DNA of 64,000 nt from NCBI GenBank assembly GCA_022393335.1, contig JAJEKB010020897.1, forward strand, positions 246,501 through 310,500. Direction: 5' to 3'. Shown here one piece after another: positions 12,253 to 23,289 of this stretch. Made by a program: the position numbers and the translations under genes. The DNA comes from Macrotrachela quadricornifera (lineage: Eukaryota > Rotifera > Eurotatoria > Philodinida > Philodinidae). Each line of letters opens with the position of its first letter. Within the stretch, counting starts at the first letter, position 1. The notes under the pieces are model-generated. The model was not told the origin of the DNA. It searched no databases and was given only the letters and a program-made list of their open reading frames with translations.

Positions 12253-15200
12253 CTAATCTGATATGCGATTGTCTATATTATTTGAAAATTCTAAAAAAGC
12301 AAAAAAAAATAACTATTTTTCAATGATGAAAAGAAACTCATACCACCATGTTGTTGTAACAAGGATTGTAAAAGTTGTCGTTGTTTATGTATTTGAGATT
12401 CTTTTCCTTGATATTCGTCACATTCTTCTAATTCCAATTCAATTGCAATTCCTTTCTTAACTGTTTTATCTAATCTTCTTAAACATCGAATTTGAAATGC
12501 TGAAAATGGTAATAATAATACTTCACGTTCATCTGGAATTTCTGATATTTTTTCGATATCAAGTGCCGTTCCCATGTTTTTGATTGTATATATACAAATT
12601 GTTGGTATATTGATAAGATTTTTATTTGATGTTGGAGAAAAAGAAGATTGAGTACATTCATCTGCAAATATCTCGGCTACATCACGAGTTTTTGATGTGG
12701 ATACAAAAGAAATATTCATTAATTTTGAACCAACAACATATTTCATAAGATCTTTTTCTGTAAATAACATTCCTCGATAGGTTTTTCCACGATAATCATA
12801 TTTATCCATATCAGGATCATAGATAAGCAATGAAATAAGACTTATGATAGAAGCAACAACTTTATAATCAGTGGATTCTTGAAGAATTGCATCGAAATAT
12901 CCTAATGCAAATTGAGCTAAAGTTTTATTCAGAATTCGATAGAAACTTGTTGTGCTAGTATAAGCTTTGAGGATATATATCGAATTTGCTTTTTCAATTG
13001 CTTGTTGAAGAAACCAATCAATAAATGATTTATGTCTTGATGATATTTCAGTTGAAGATAATGGTGTAAAGAAATTTTCCGAAAATTTTTCTAATATTTC
13101 ACGAAAAATTATTGATAATTGATAATCTTTAAGTGTTGTTCGGACATCATTTCTATCTACTTTAAATGGATTTTGTAATTGTCGTCGAAATTGTGATCGT
13201 TGTAAACTTGGATCATCATAATGAAGAGTCCATTCGAAAAATTCCGGAGATGACTCTGCAACAAATCGATTTACATCATTTATACGTTGAAAAAGTTGTT
13301 TAATTTCTAATGTAGAAGCTTCTTCATATGCAGTAAGATTTGTTATTGAATTTCGAATTGATCTTGATATTTCATTATTCAATAAAAGTTCAATGATTTC
13401 TTTATGATTACAATTTGTAGCGATATGTAATGCAGTATTTCCATCCAATCCTATTCGATTAATTTGATCTATTGTTAATGTTTTAAGATATTTTCTTAAT
13501 TTTCTTACATCATTTCTTTTGCAAGCTTTAAATAGATCTTGAGAAATTTTCTCAGATTGATCAATATTATCTATAGTCATTTCAGCTGAAGAAACTTCCG
13601 ATTTTATTTTGATCTTGTTCTGTAAAATATCGATTAACGTATTTATTGAGTCAATAAATGTTAATTGTGTCAAATCGATAATCTGTGTTTGGGAAAATAT
13701 TTCTTTAATCCAACCTTGTGGTTTATAATATTTTTCAATAATAATAGGAATAATATTAAATTGTTTCTTTGTAGAAAACTGAAGAATAGCACGATCAAAA
13801 TTACTTTGTTCATAAGATTCACTCAAACAAATAATCATATTTTGCAATGAATCTAATTTATTTGACTGCAACAAAGAAATAGACAATTTACATAGTGGAC
13901 GAAATCCGTTAATGCGTAAATGATCGGAAATCTTTTCACCTATATCATGATCGTAACTACTGTAATTAAGAATAACTTTATACGGAAAAATTTCTTCCCA
14001 TTTGTTCACATAAAAATTCATCGGAAAGTTTTTATGATCATGTTCCTCTCTTGCCAATGCCGTGTTTGCTATTCCTACATGATCTCCAAGTGTCCATAAA
14101 ATGATACTTATGATATTGTTCTTTTCTTTTTGACATTTCCTTATTGTAGTTGAAAGACGTTCGTCGTGTCGGAATTGTTTTTGTATTAACGGATGAAATG
14201 ATAATGACCAAAGAATATGAAATATTTGCTGAAACTTTTCTTTTTCTGGATAATCAACAAAATATTTTAAATCATTTCGAATTCCTATTGCTTCTTGTAT
14301 AGAAGTATTAGTTGCCAATAATGAAAAATAGTCTAGATGTGTATTTAATCGAGTCTCAATATATGTTCTTTGACGCGTCGTTGGAGTAGACGATTTTGAA
14401 TATTGTTTCTTCACATCTTCGTTCAATTGTAAGTAAGTTGCTGTTAAATCTTCAATCGATCGTAGATAGATAGACGTTAATTTTTCTGCTATATTCAGTT
14501 TTCTTATATCATCATCTATACAAATTTTTGAACATAGATATAATGCATTCAGATTTATTTCGGTATGTTCAGTTTCGAGAAATTTTGCAAAAATAGGAAA
14601 TGTATTCATGAATCGTAGTATATACTTAATGTTATTATATGCATTCAATACAGTTAAAACATATTTCATTATTAAATCGATAAGATGTGTTTCATAATTT
14701 GTCCTAGTTGACAGAATTCGTTGTCGAAATTGTTCTTGTTCTAGAATTTTAATTAAACTCTCGTGAAACTGTTTGTATTGTCGAAACAAATTTGGCTGAA
14801 GCGATGGATAATTTTCATTTTTATTGACTTGACAATAGTAATTTGTAATTATATTCATAATCCCAACAGCACAATATAAATGATCATCAGTCCATTGTGT
14901 TATAAATTGTGCTGATTCAATAATATAAGATTGAAAATAGAATAAGAGTGATTCAACAAGTTTACTCCATCGATACGGTTCGCGATATCCGCCATACTTA
15001 TATAGTGATGAGCAGAACAACGAACATGTACCAATGTAGAATTTTTTTACGATATTAATTTTACTGCTATATGAAGATAAATATTTCTTATAATTTTCAT
15101 CTAAAATCCATGGTTGAATTAGATCCATCTGTTCTTTTAATTGATGTTGTTCATATGAAAAACGTTGATTGAAAGTAGCGTACATATCTAACCACATCAT

Positions 15201-15686
15201 TAATTCAACCAATCCGGAATATGTTGATGATGAAGCAATGAAAGTGCTTACTGAAGATAAGATGGTTCGGAAGGTTTTATGGTGTATAGAATTAAACAGC
15301 AAATCTCTAAATTCATATGAAAGAACAGGATCATCCCCTTTATACCGTTGTTCTGCTTTCTCCTTAGGTGAAGCTTGATCAGAATGAATTAATTTTGTAT
15401 TTAGTAGATAAACAGTTCTTAAAAACTGACATTCATAATCTTCATAAATGTAACCTCGTTTCATCCATTCATTCCATAATCTATCGGCAATCTCTTGAAC
15501 TTTTGACAGAGGATGTTTTCGTGCATATATGTTGTCATAAAAAAATAAAGCCGCAAATAATTCATCGTTAGGTATACTTAAACACTTGTTAATCTTTTTC
15601 GTCAACTGACTAATATATTTTTCTTTTATTTGTTCTTCAGGTGTACATTTCTCTTGTAGAGATAAGATTTCCAAGAGCTCACTCAT
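12253..15686 (-). CDS. Helical-TIR-ankyrin-ADP-ribosyltransferase protein, copy 1
   Basis: A 1,126-residue protein when a 53-bp terminal intron (12343-12291, GTATGAG donor, pyrimidine-rich tract before AG) is spliced. Exons are 15686-12344 and 12290-12253; unspliced, the frame would run to 12291. Residues 1-560 are alpha-helical with an armadillo-like look. A TIR domain spans about 568-690 (VILNYSSYD; IICLSESYEQS; NIIPIIIEKYY). An ankyrin repeat unit covers about 715-800 (DGNTALHIATNCNHKEIIELLL). A C-terminal R-S-E ADP-ribosyltransferase domain spans about 905-1090: R971 in YRGM, S996-T-S998, and E1053-R-E1055 before VLLLP. The ART would transfer ADP-ribose from NAD to a target. The TIR lacks the catalytic Glu, with I634 at that position. 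No signal peptide, so probably cytosolic. It is divergently arranged with a paralogue 2.2 kb away. The biological role is inferred only. Confidence 0.85.
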
Positions 15687-17911
15687 TTGTTTGTTATCAC
15701 TTTAACTTGAGTTGAAAAACTAGACTGATTGGGATTCAACCATCTAAAATTCGAAATCGTCAAAAATAAAGATCATACAGAGAGGTGTCCAAGTTCCGTG
15801 ACTTTTAAACTCTTGAATCAAAAAACAACATAAAAAAGTCGAGCAGTAATAAAAAACAACAAGGCACAAAGCTAGAAACCCTAAATACTTCAAGAATCCT
15901 AGGAATCTCAGTAACAAAGGATATTTACATCCGACATCCTGATACTCACGCTCATCCACATATCCTAACTCCGCATCTCACCTGTGCCTTCATCCATACC
16001 CATCCTACTCGCACTCCAGCCTTCAGCCTCAAACTACCTTCAAGTCACTCTTCTTGAAGCTCTTAACGTTGTGCTTTATTGTTTTTTTTTATAATGGTTC
16101 AGCTATTTCATATTATTATGTAAGATCAAGGGTTCAGAACTCATGGAACTTGGATACTGATGCTATTTTGATACAAAACCTATGAAGAAGAGTACTTAAT
16201 ATAATAGTGTCTTGCTTCTCTCAAGAAAAAACAGTTTTGCATCCAGTAAAAGTAAAAGTTATTCTTTTAAAGGAATGATGATGGAACAAAAACATCGACG
16301 GCTATGGATAAAGATTCCGTTTTACAATAATAAAAAAAAGAAGTTTGAAATAGAAAATGTTAGTTAATAATGTAAATGGCGAAGTATCTAAAAAGGGTAG
16401 AAACAGATCGAAAAAGCAGAAACAACAGAAAAAAAAAACAGAATTTTTCTACTAAAAGCAGAAGAGATGGCAACTTTGGTCAAGAATACTGTTGTTATCA
16501 TTGCACTACGTCATTTCATTAAGATTGCTTGAAGAATCTGCGATCGTCTTTAGCTTACATTAATATATGCATTGTGCATGTGGAGGCGCGTTAAAACTTT
16601 TCTTCTGTTGTTAAATTTTCTTCCTTGCAACTCGATGCATGCTATTAAATTTCTACTCTTAACGCTATGTCATCACTCATGCCATACTCTCACAACCTAT
16701 TAATAGATCGGTAGCAATGTAGTAAGTAGTTTTATTCTGTAAAAACATCAGTTTCAATGGCTGCAAGTAATGTTCTACAATGAAAGAAAAAACGTGATTA
16801 GATTATTATTTTTTCTTTACAACGTCAAATAATAGGTAACTTAAAGACAAATTATAATTTTATTTCTTATAATACATATTCTGCTTCAAACATCACAAAA
16901 ATTTCAATTTTAGGGATGATACTTCATACAAAATATTAATATACAAGATATATTTCAAGCATTTGTAAACAATACACCTGTATAATAATATCGATGACCA
17001 GTATGATTATGAAATTTCAGCAGTAGACTAGTCTTGAAATGTTTCGACAAACTTTAGAAATTCTTTATATCTAACCTGCTGTAAAAGCATTTGTTTTTTA
17101 CTAGTATTACTGAACGTAAATAACTTTTCAGACAAAACAGACAATTTTTTATGTGTAAATATTAAGAAAAAAAATATATAGTTTCTTTCTTTCAATTAAA
17201 TTTAATGTAGAAATATTAATTCCATTACCTGTGTTTATTTTAGAAAAGAAGAGAAAAAACAACAGAAGCACTTTCAGTTTTCATTTAAGCAGTCAAAATT
17301 AAAAGAAGAAACTTTTTACGGGATAAAAATAAACGCTTTTTATACTGTCAAAAAAATTTTCGAAGGAAAGAGAAGTTTACAGATTCCAATATTCCAAGTT
17401 AAGCCGTGTTAATTATAAGATCTCTCTATTTTATTTCACTCTTTCAGACAAGATGATGTGAAAGAAGTGTAAGAATATAAGTGTAAAAAGTTACATCTCA
17501 TCATTTCATAGTAGAATTTATCAAATCTGAATCTGAAAAGTCTAGAGTCTGGCTCAGAAATTTTCAGATACGATATACCTTCATCATAACTATAGATGAT
17601 CTGACGACCACAGATTTTTAAAATCTTCGATTACGATGAGGCATAGAGTCCACAGACCATAACAAATATATATTTGTGCAGAGGACGTATATGCATTATA
17701 AAGATGGATCTGAACCCATCAATTCACTTCCGCTTGTACTCACACGCTCTCCATGTGATTTGAAAATACGAATGTTATATTTATATTTAGGTGGTTCTCG
17801 TGAATTCTATAGAACTCATCTTACTGCTGAATTTTCTTCTGGTGGCAAAATCATTCATTAGCAATCAGCAGGATTTAATTTACTAAATCATTGAAGAGAA
17901 TATATAATAAA
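15687..17911. other. Divergent intergenic region between the two TIR-ART genes
   Basis: About 2.2 kb that must hold both promoters. At about 15780-16160 there is a weak inverted repeat: minus-strand AAGTCACGGAACTTGGACAC on the left and CTCATGGAACTTGGATAC on the right. It may be the ends of a small non-autonomous transposon. The open frames at 15744-15959 (minus) and 17676-17861 (plus) have no recognisable features. No clear TATA element was singled out. Confidence 0.45.
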
Positions 17912-20900
17912 ATGAATGATTTCGTTCAAAAAGTTAATAATCTAGTTGAATCGTCTAGATTAAATTTGGAAAATAATCAAATAACAATTGTTACAAAATC
18001 AATGATCGATCAGTTGAACCGTATTATACATTTATATTTAGAGTTATCAAATGATCTATTTACCGATGAACTGTTCTCTGGAAAAGAACAAAAACAACTG
18101 CTATTTAAAATTGAACAAGTAGCTGATTTCCTTTGGAATCAATGGTGGAAGACAAATGAAGAACAATGCGATCAATCTGAATTAAATTATTTGAAAAATG
18201 TTCGCCAATTAAATTCTAAAATATTCTTTTCATTTGAAATCAGTAAAGCAGAAAAGGGAAAACGCATAGCGGAAAAGAAAACTATAGAAGAATTCTGTTT
18301 AAATTTCAAGTTTGAATCTACATGGATAGATATTATAAAATACATTAATTCAAACAATACTCGTTCCTCAAAGTTACAAAATAGTATTTATTTAACGGAG
18401 CTTATATTGTGGTTTGATCGATTAATTCATATAACAAAATATTATATTAGAGATATAAGATCAGCGGATTCATTACGATGGGCTATTGTCGACTGTTTAC
18501 TTAATCCTTTTCACAAGCAATGTGTATATTCGTCTGAAATAGATTGTCGACCTATTGATAAATTTTATATAGGAACATGTGCGTATTTTTGTACACAAAT
18601 CTATGAATATATTGGAGGGCAATTGGAAATTGTAGTGCCACTCATGCATGCATACATGGTGTTCATCATTCATCGTTCCAAATACATTGATCAATGGTCT
18701 AATGATACGTTATATTGTATGCGAAAAGTTCTTACTTTGTTAATAAAAGATTATAAAAAAGTATTTCCAAAACGATCGTTCCATACCCCAGATCCCATTC
18801 GAACTGAACTGTTTTTGTTAAATCATGAAGAATATATGGAAACTCTGCTGAAGATTTTAACATATGAAAAATTTAAGCAGAAAGAAATATCATCAGTATC
18901 CACTGATGAAGAAAAATTAATTAAACTTATTATTCAATATTTTATAGTTTTCAGTACTCAACCAACTATCAACAATAACCGAAATTGGTTACGTGCAAAA
19001 AAAGCAGTAGATATTTGCTTGCCATATATTCATCCATCTTACACTTCAATTCATACTCATGCTCTATCTTTAATACTGATTTTGATTGATGAAACAGCAC
19101 TTGAACGATTAAACATAGCTGAAACAATTACTCGTCATAGTTTTGATTTACTTGAGAATAAATCTCAATTAGTAGAATTGTCGCATAATAATATACATTA
19201 TTTTGATTTATTTCCAACAATATTTCATTATAAATCTATTCAAGACGTTATTGGACATCTTAATAAAATCTATTATTTCTTATTGAATCTACATTTACAG
19301 ACATCGAAAGTATATGAATTTCTCTGGACATTATCATTTTCTTCGATTATCAGGAAACAGTTAAAAGGTCAAATGCAAATGTTACGAATATCTAAATGTT
19401 ATGCCTTGGGTTTATTATGGACATTGGGTGATAGTTTTGGAGTAAAGAGCTTACGAAGTACTAAAAGTCATTTTTCTGATGATGAAAAACTCGCAAACTA
19501 TGGAATGCAACAAGATATAATTCTAGATTGTAGTCTCGATGATCAAAAATCATGTCAACAGATTTATCATAGTCTAGTTGCAAATGGATTTCGAGTTTGG
19601 TTTCCATACGATTCTGAGTTCGAAACTGAAAACGACAAGTTGCTACACTGGAAACTTCAAGCATGTGATTCAATCAATACTATTGTTGTATATTTAAGTG
19701 AACACTATGAAAGAAGCAATACATGTCGAGCTATTTTACAGTATGCCTTAAAAAAAAAATTGAAGATTGTACCGATAATCACTGACAAATATTATCGAAT
19801 GCAAAACTATTTAGAAGAAATTTTCGATGAAACTGAAGTAATTAATTTTACACAATTGGGATTCGATGATGCAATTGATTTATTATCAAACTCGTTACGT
19901 AATGAAAATAAGGAAATATTACCATTGATTATAAGTTCATCAACTTCTATCACAGCTTCAGATCTTTTTAAAGCTTGTAAGAACAATGCTATCAAGCAAG
20001 TGAAAGAATATCTCTCACAAATGGAACTTGATCAGATAAATCAAGTTCAACGAAATGGAAATACTGCTTTACATGTGGCTGTTTCCAAAAATAATAAAGA
20101 TATTATACGACTTCTATTGAGAAAAGGTGCATCACGATCCATTCGTGATGCTAAACATAAAATGACTGCTTATGAAAGAGCATCTAATGATATGATTAAA
20201 TGTCTTTTCAAACGTTCAAATGTTATTCTACGATTTTTAACAGATCTCAGTTATCAATACTCAGAATGGACAAAAGATATCTTATCATTTGAAGATCAAT
20301 TGTTGACTAACTCGAACTATTGTGAACTGTTGACAAAAATTCAACATTTGTGTTCCGCATCGAATGAACTTTTTAGGAAGGAAAAAATGATAATTAATTG
20401 GTTTTTAAACAAAGCAAACGATGATCCCACGTATATTCTTCGAGCTTTTACCAGCGTTACGAATTTTTCTATGGTTTTCAATAAATATCTGCTTGAAAAT
20501 ACAAATGAAATAACGGATTTTCATCGTTTTATCTATGTATTACGAACATTTAATTCATTTGAATCATTTATTTACCTAGGCGAAACATATCGTGGAATGG
20601 TCATTTCTAAAGATGATTTAATTAAATATAGTGTTGGAACAAAAGTCATGATGACAGCACTTTTATCAACTACAAAAGATTTTTTACAAGCAGAAATGGC
20701 AGCATTAGATGGTCAAGGAGATTATATACGTCGAACATTAAATTTGAATTTTTGTTATTTTCCTGCCATATGCATCTATAGAATTAAACATCGTCATACA
20801 GCTTATGCAATTCAACAAATTTCCGAGGTGCCCGATGAGCAAGAAGTTCTTATTCTACCTTGTTCAATGTTTTTAATAAAAATAATCAGTGAATATGATG

Positions 20901-20953
20901 AAACATCTCGAAATGGAATTATATACCAATTTGAATTAGAAGAATGTGATTAG
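17912..20953 (+). CDS. Helical-TIR-ankyrin-ADP-ribosyltransferase protein, copy 2
   Basis: Single exon, 1,013 residues from the ATG at 17912 (the frame is open seven codons further but without an ATG). The architecture matches copy 1. Helical armadillo-like region 1-525. TIR domain of about 534-660 (IILDCSLDD; GFRVWFPYDSE; TIVVYLSEHYERS; KIVPIITDKYY). Ankyrin unit of about 683-770 (NGNTALHVAVSKNNKDIIRLLL). ART domain of about 840-1010 with R894 in YRGM, S919-T-T921 and E976-Q-E978 before VLILP, so the R-S-E triad looks complete. The TIR catalytic position in the CRxEL-type motif reads CRAIL, with I608 instead of Glu, exactly as in copy 1. Sequence between the paralogues is clearly diverged, so the duplication is old. 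Copy 2 stops right after ELEECD, where copy 1 carries an extra charged tail. Likely cytosolic; target unknown. Confidence 0.87.
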   Translation: MNDFVQKVNNLVESSRLNLENNQITIVTKSMIDQLNRIIHLYLELSNDLFTDELFSGKEQKQLLFKIEQVADFLWNQWWKTNEEQCDQSELNYLKNVRQLNSKIFFSFEISKAEKGKRIAEKKTIEEFCLNFKFESTWIDIIKYINSNNTRSSKLQNSIYLTELILWFDRLIHITKYYIRDIRSADSLRWAIVDCLLNPFHKQCVYSSEIDCRPIDKFYIGTCAYFCTQIYEYIGGQLEIVVPLMHAYMVFIIHRSKYIDQWSNDTLYCMRKVLTLLIKDYKKVFPKRSFHTPDPIRTELFLLNHEEYMETLLKILTYEKFKQKEISSVSTDEEKLIKLIIQYFIVFSTQPTINNNRNWLRAKKAVDICLPYIHPSYTSIHTHALSLILILIDETALERLNIAETITRHSFDLLENKSQLVELSHNNIHYFDLFPTIFHYKSIQDVIGHLNKIYYFLLNLHLQTSKVYEFLWTLSFSSIIRKQLKGQMQMLRISKCYALGLLWTLGDSFGVKSLRSTKSHFSDDEKLANYGMQQDIILDCSLDDQKSCQQIYHSLVANGFRVWFPYDSEFETENDKLLHWKLQACDSINTIVVYLSEHYERSNTCRAILQYALKKKLKIVPIITDKYYRMQNYLEEIFDETEVINFTQLGFDDAIDLLSNSLRNENKEILPLIISSSTSITASDLFKACKNNAIKQVKEYLSQMELDQINQVQRNGNTALHVAVSKNNKDIIRLLLRKGASRSIRDAKHKMTAYERASNDMIKCLFKRSNVILRFLTDLSYQYSEWTKDILSFEDQLLTNSNYCELLTKIQHLCSASNELFRKEKMIINWFLNKANDDPTYILRAFTSVTNFSMVFNKYLLENTNEITDFHRFIYVLRTFNSFESFIYLGETYRGMVISKDDLIKYSVGTKVMMTALLSTTKDFLQAEMAALDGQGDYIRRTLNLNFCYFPAICIYRIKHRHTAYAIQQISEVPDEQEVLILPCSMFLIKIISEYDETSRNGIIYQFELEECD

Positions 20954-21146
20954 TAGAATGACAGTGGTACAACCCATTTCGCCAAAGAACAATAAAACTC
21001 AATATTACTACGAATTTTATATTTTCACGTTGTTTAAAATCATGTTTATGTATCATTTAACCTCAAAAAGAGACGCTCATAATCACACAAGTGTTTTTCA
21101 CATGAAATATTTGGTAAATTCTGTACACACCTATACACACACACAC

Positions 21147-22520
21147 TAGAGTCCTGCGGGACAAACTTTTTTATTGTCCCGTCCCGAAATATTTTTGAAT
21201 AGTCCCGATCCCAAATGTCCCGTCCCGAATCTTTTCGAATTGTCCCGAAAAATCCCGTTTGTCCTGTTAATTGATAGGGATATAGAGATATTGTTTTGTG
21301 AAAGACGAACATATCTTTTCTATACTATCAGTAGATGGCATAGATTCATATAGATAATTATTAGATGAACTAGCTAGCTTTTTATTTATACAGTTGGCAG
21401 CACAAAATCGAACAAGGAATATCTGTGAGTCTAGATCAAATTATTAATTTGCTGCTCACCAAATGAAATATTGAAACATTAATGAACATTTGATTGCTTG
21501 CAGCCGAAGTGTAAGAAAAAAGTTATTTTTTCGGATATAACTGCGTTTTAAACACTCATTCTCATACACACACTAATTGATGCACAGAATATGCTATTTA
21601 AAGGATACGATTTGTTTAAGTTAGAATAACAGTGAAAGATCTGATAAGAATAAATGAACATAATCAACTTTGGAAGCATCTGGCAATAGTTTTCTCTCCG
21701 TTTTTCTATTATACAGGATGATTCGTACGTAGTTTTACGATAAAAATTGAATAGCTTCACTCTATTTCAATTAAATAGTCTAATTTTTTTATCAATGATA
21801 GAGGGTTATTCAAATTTTTTTTCACCTGAAAACCTAAGTTGAGCTAATACTATAGCTTCAACGAGAAAATGTGGTCTTATACGGGCTTTTAGGAAGAGTT
21901 CGGTACATTGAGCGGTCCTAAATCTGATGTGGGAACGGAAATCATTATAACTTCATTCTGTTCTACCTAATTAGTCTAAATTCTTCCCTAAGTGCAAAGG
22001 AATGTCCATCGTTGAATTCATTTATATGTGATAATCTAGGCTACTATCCAAAATTCTGAGACAAATAGATGATTTCTTTGTTCGACCCCATACTAGGCCA
22101 CATTTTCTCGTTGAACCTAAAGTATTGGCTCAACTTAGATTTCTCTATAAGATTTTCTAATAACAAAAATTTGAATAAGCCTCTATCATCGATAAAAAAA
22201 ACCAGACCATTTGAGTGAAATAGAGTGAAGATATTCGGATTTATTTATCGTAAAGCTACTTACGGATTACTCTGTATTATTTATTTAAATATTGAAATAT
22301 TTAGTAGAAAATAGGGAGCCTCAAATTTATGGCGTGTTTTGATGTGAATTTAAGAAAATCAGGACATCGATTTTTTCTGAATAGTCCCGAACCCGAAATT
22401 TTTTAAATAGTCCCGATCCCGTCTGTCCCGTCCCGAAAAATCTTCGGGACAATCCCGAATGTCCCGCGGGACGGGGCAAACGGAATTTTTCTGGATTCGG
22501 GACTATCCCGCAGGTCCCTA
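21147..22520. mobile_element. Non-autonomous hAT-like element with TCCCG-rich ends
   Basis: Terminal inverted repeats are TAGAGTCCTGCGGGACA on the left (21147) and, read in reverse complement, TAGGGACCTGCGGGATA on the right (ending 22520). Both subterminal regions are packed with GTCCCG/TCCCGA units in matching orientation. The flanks ACACACAC (21139-21146) and ATACACAC (22521-22528) are a 7/8 candidate target duplication of hAT length. There is no transposase inside; instead another palindromic element is nested within. Confidence 0.8.
21712..22276. mobile_element. Palindromic MITE nested in the TCCCG element
   Basis: The left arm starts TACAGGATGATTCG (21712) and the right arm, reverse complemented, starts TACAGAGTAATCCG (ending 22276). 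Homology between the arms runs inward for about 190 bases each, through the TTACGATAAA and AGAGGGTTATTCAAAT-type segments to AACGAGAAAATGTGG. The short unpaired centre has no open frame. The whole would fold into a near-complete hairpin. Confidence 0.8.
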
Positions 22521-22739
22521 ATACACACTCACAAATATGTTACAGAACCCATACATACGTATGTGCGTTTTATCTTTAGACGATTCATATTTGTTCAGAA
22601 TGACAAACATTACATATCAGAGATATGTGTGTATTTCCCTCTTTTCATTTGTTTTGCGCGAGAATAAGTGTATAGACTACATTGACATCGTCGGGTAAAG
22701 CTGCTGTCATAAGAACGTGCAAGCAATCGGCAAGTGTTA

Positions 22740-23051
22740 TCACGATGGCAACGACGAATCTTGAATGGTTTGATTAAACCGGTTGAATCTCTTGACCGGT
22801 TCATTGATATTTTCAACTACCCAGCATAGTCTGGTAATGAAATAAGATCGATTGGCATCGTACACATCGAATTTTTGTTGATTTTGGTCGAAAAATGAAG
22901 GCATGGCAGTGTCAATGCCGAAAGCTTTCAGTATATCGAGAGTATTTCTCAAGCATCTAGCAAGAATCATGATGTCAGCCTCTTCGATCCAATTGAGAAT
23001 ATCCTCATAGTTGTTGAACGTGATATGTTTGAGAATAGACACATCGTACAT
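22740..23051 (-). CDS. Small hypothetical open frame, 103 residues
   Basis: ATG-started open frame with fairly mixed composition and acidic helices (YEDILNWIEEADIMILARCL). I do not recognise a family. A neighbouring frame on the same strand continues past its stop (22816-22610), so it could be a fragment of a longer decayed gene. It sits between two repeat regions, which argues for caution. Confidence 0.25.
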   Translation of the reverse strand: MYDVSILKHITFNNYEDILNWIEEADIMILARCLRNTLDILKAFGIDTAMPSFFDQNQQKFDVYDANRSYFITRLCWVVENINEPVKRFNRFNQTIQDSSLPS

Positions 23052-23183
23052 CTGACTAATTAGATGTTTTTAGACGTTCGACCTTGAACAATTTACTGCT
23101 TTAAATACGATTTAAATGACAGTTAGACGAATGAATAATAGCAACGATTAGATTTGTTAGTTATACATGATTATTTCTAATTA

Positions 23184-23279
23184 ATGCGGTGCGAAGCACA
23201 GCATTTCTGGAGTCCTGCGCGGGTTTTTTTAATGCGGTGCGAAGCACTGCATTTCTGGAGTCCTTCGCGAGTTTTTTTT
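23184..23279 (+). repeat. 48-bp tandem pair with a TGCGGTGCGAAGCA core
   Basis: Two units start at 23184 and 23232, each ATGCGGTGCGAAGCAC followed by GCATTTCTGGAGTCCT, CGCG or CGAG and a T-run. The core is the reverse complement of TGCTTCGCACCGCA at 23672 and 24292, so this is probably one end of the repeat block that follows. Confidence 0.8.
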
Positions 23280-23289
23280 ATTTCTTTAT

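Noticed and set aside
17676..17861. 61-codon frame just before TIR-ART copy 2, considered as an upstream exon
   Set aside because: No splice signals join it in phase to 17912, and copy 1 has no matching sequence upstream.
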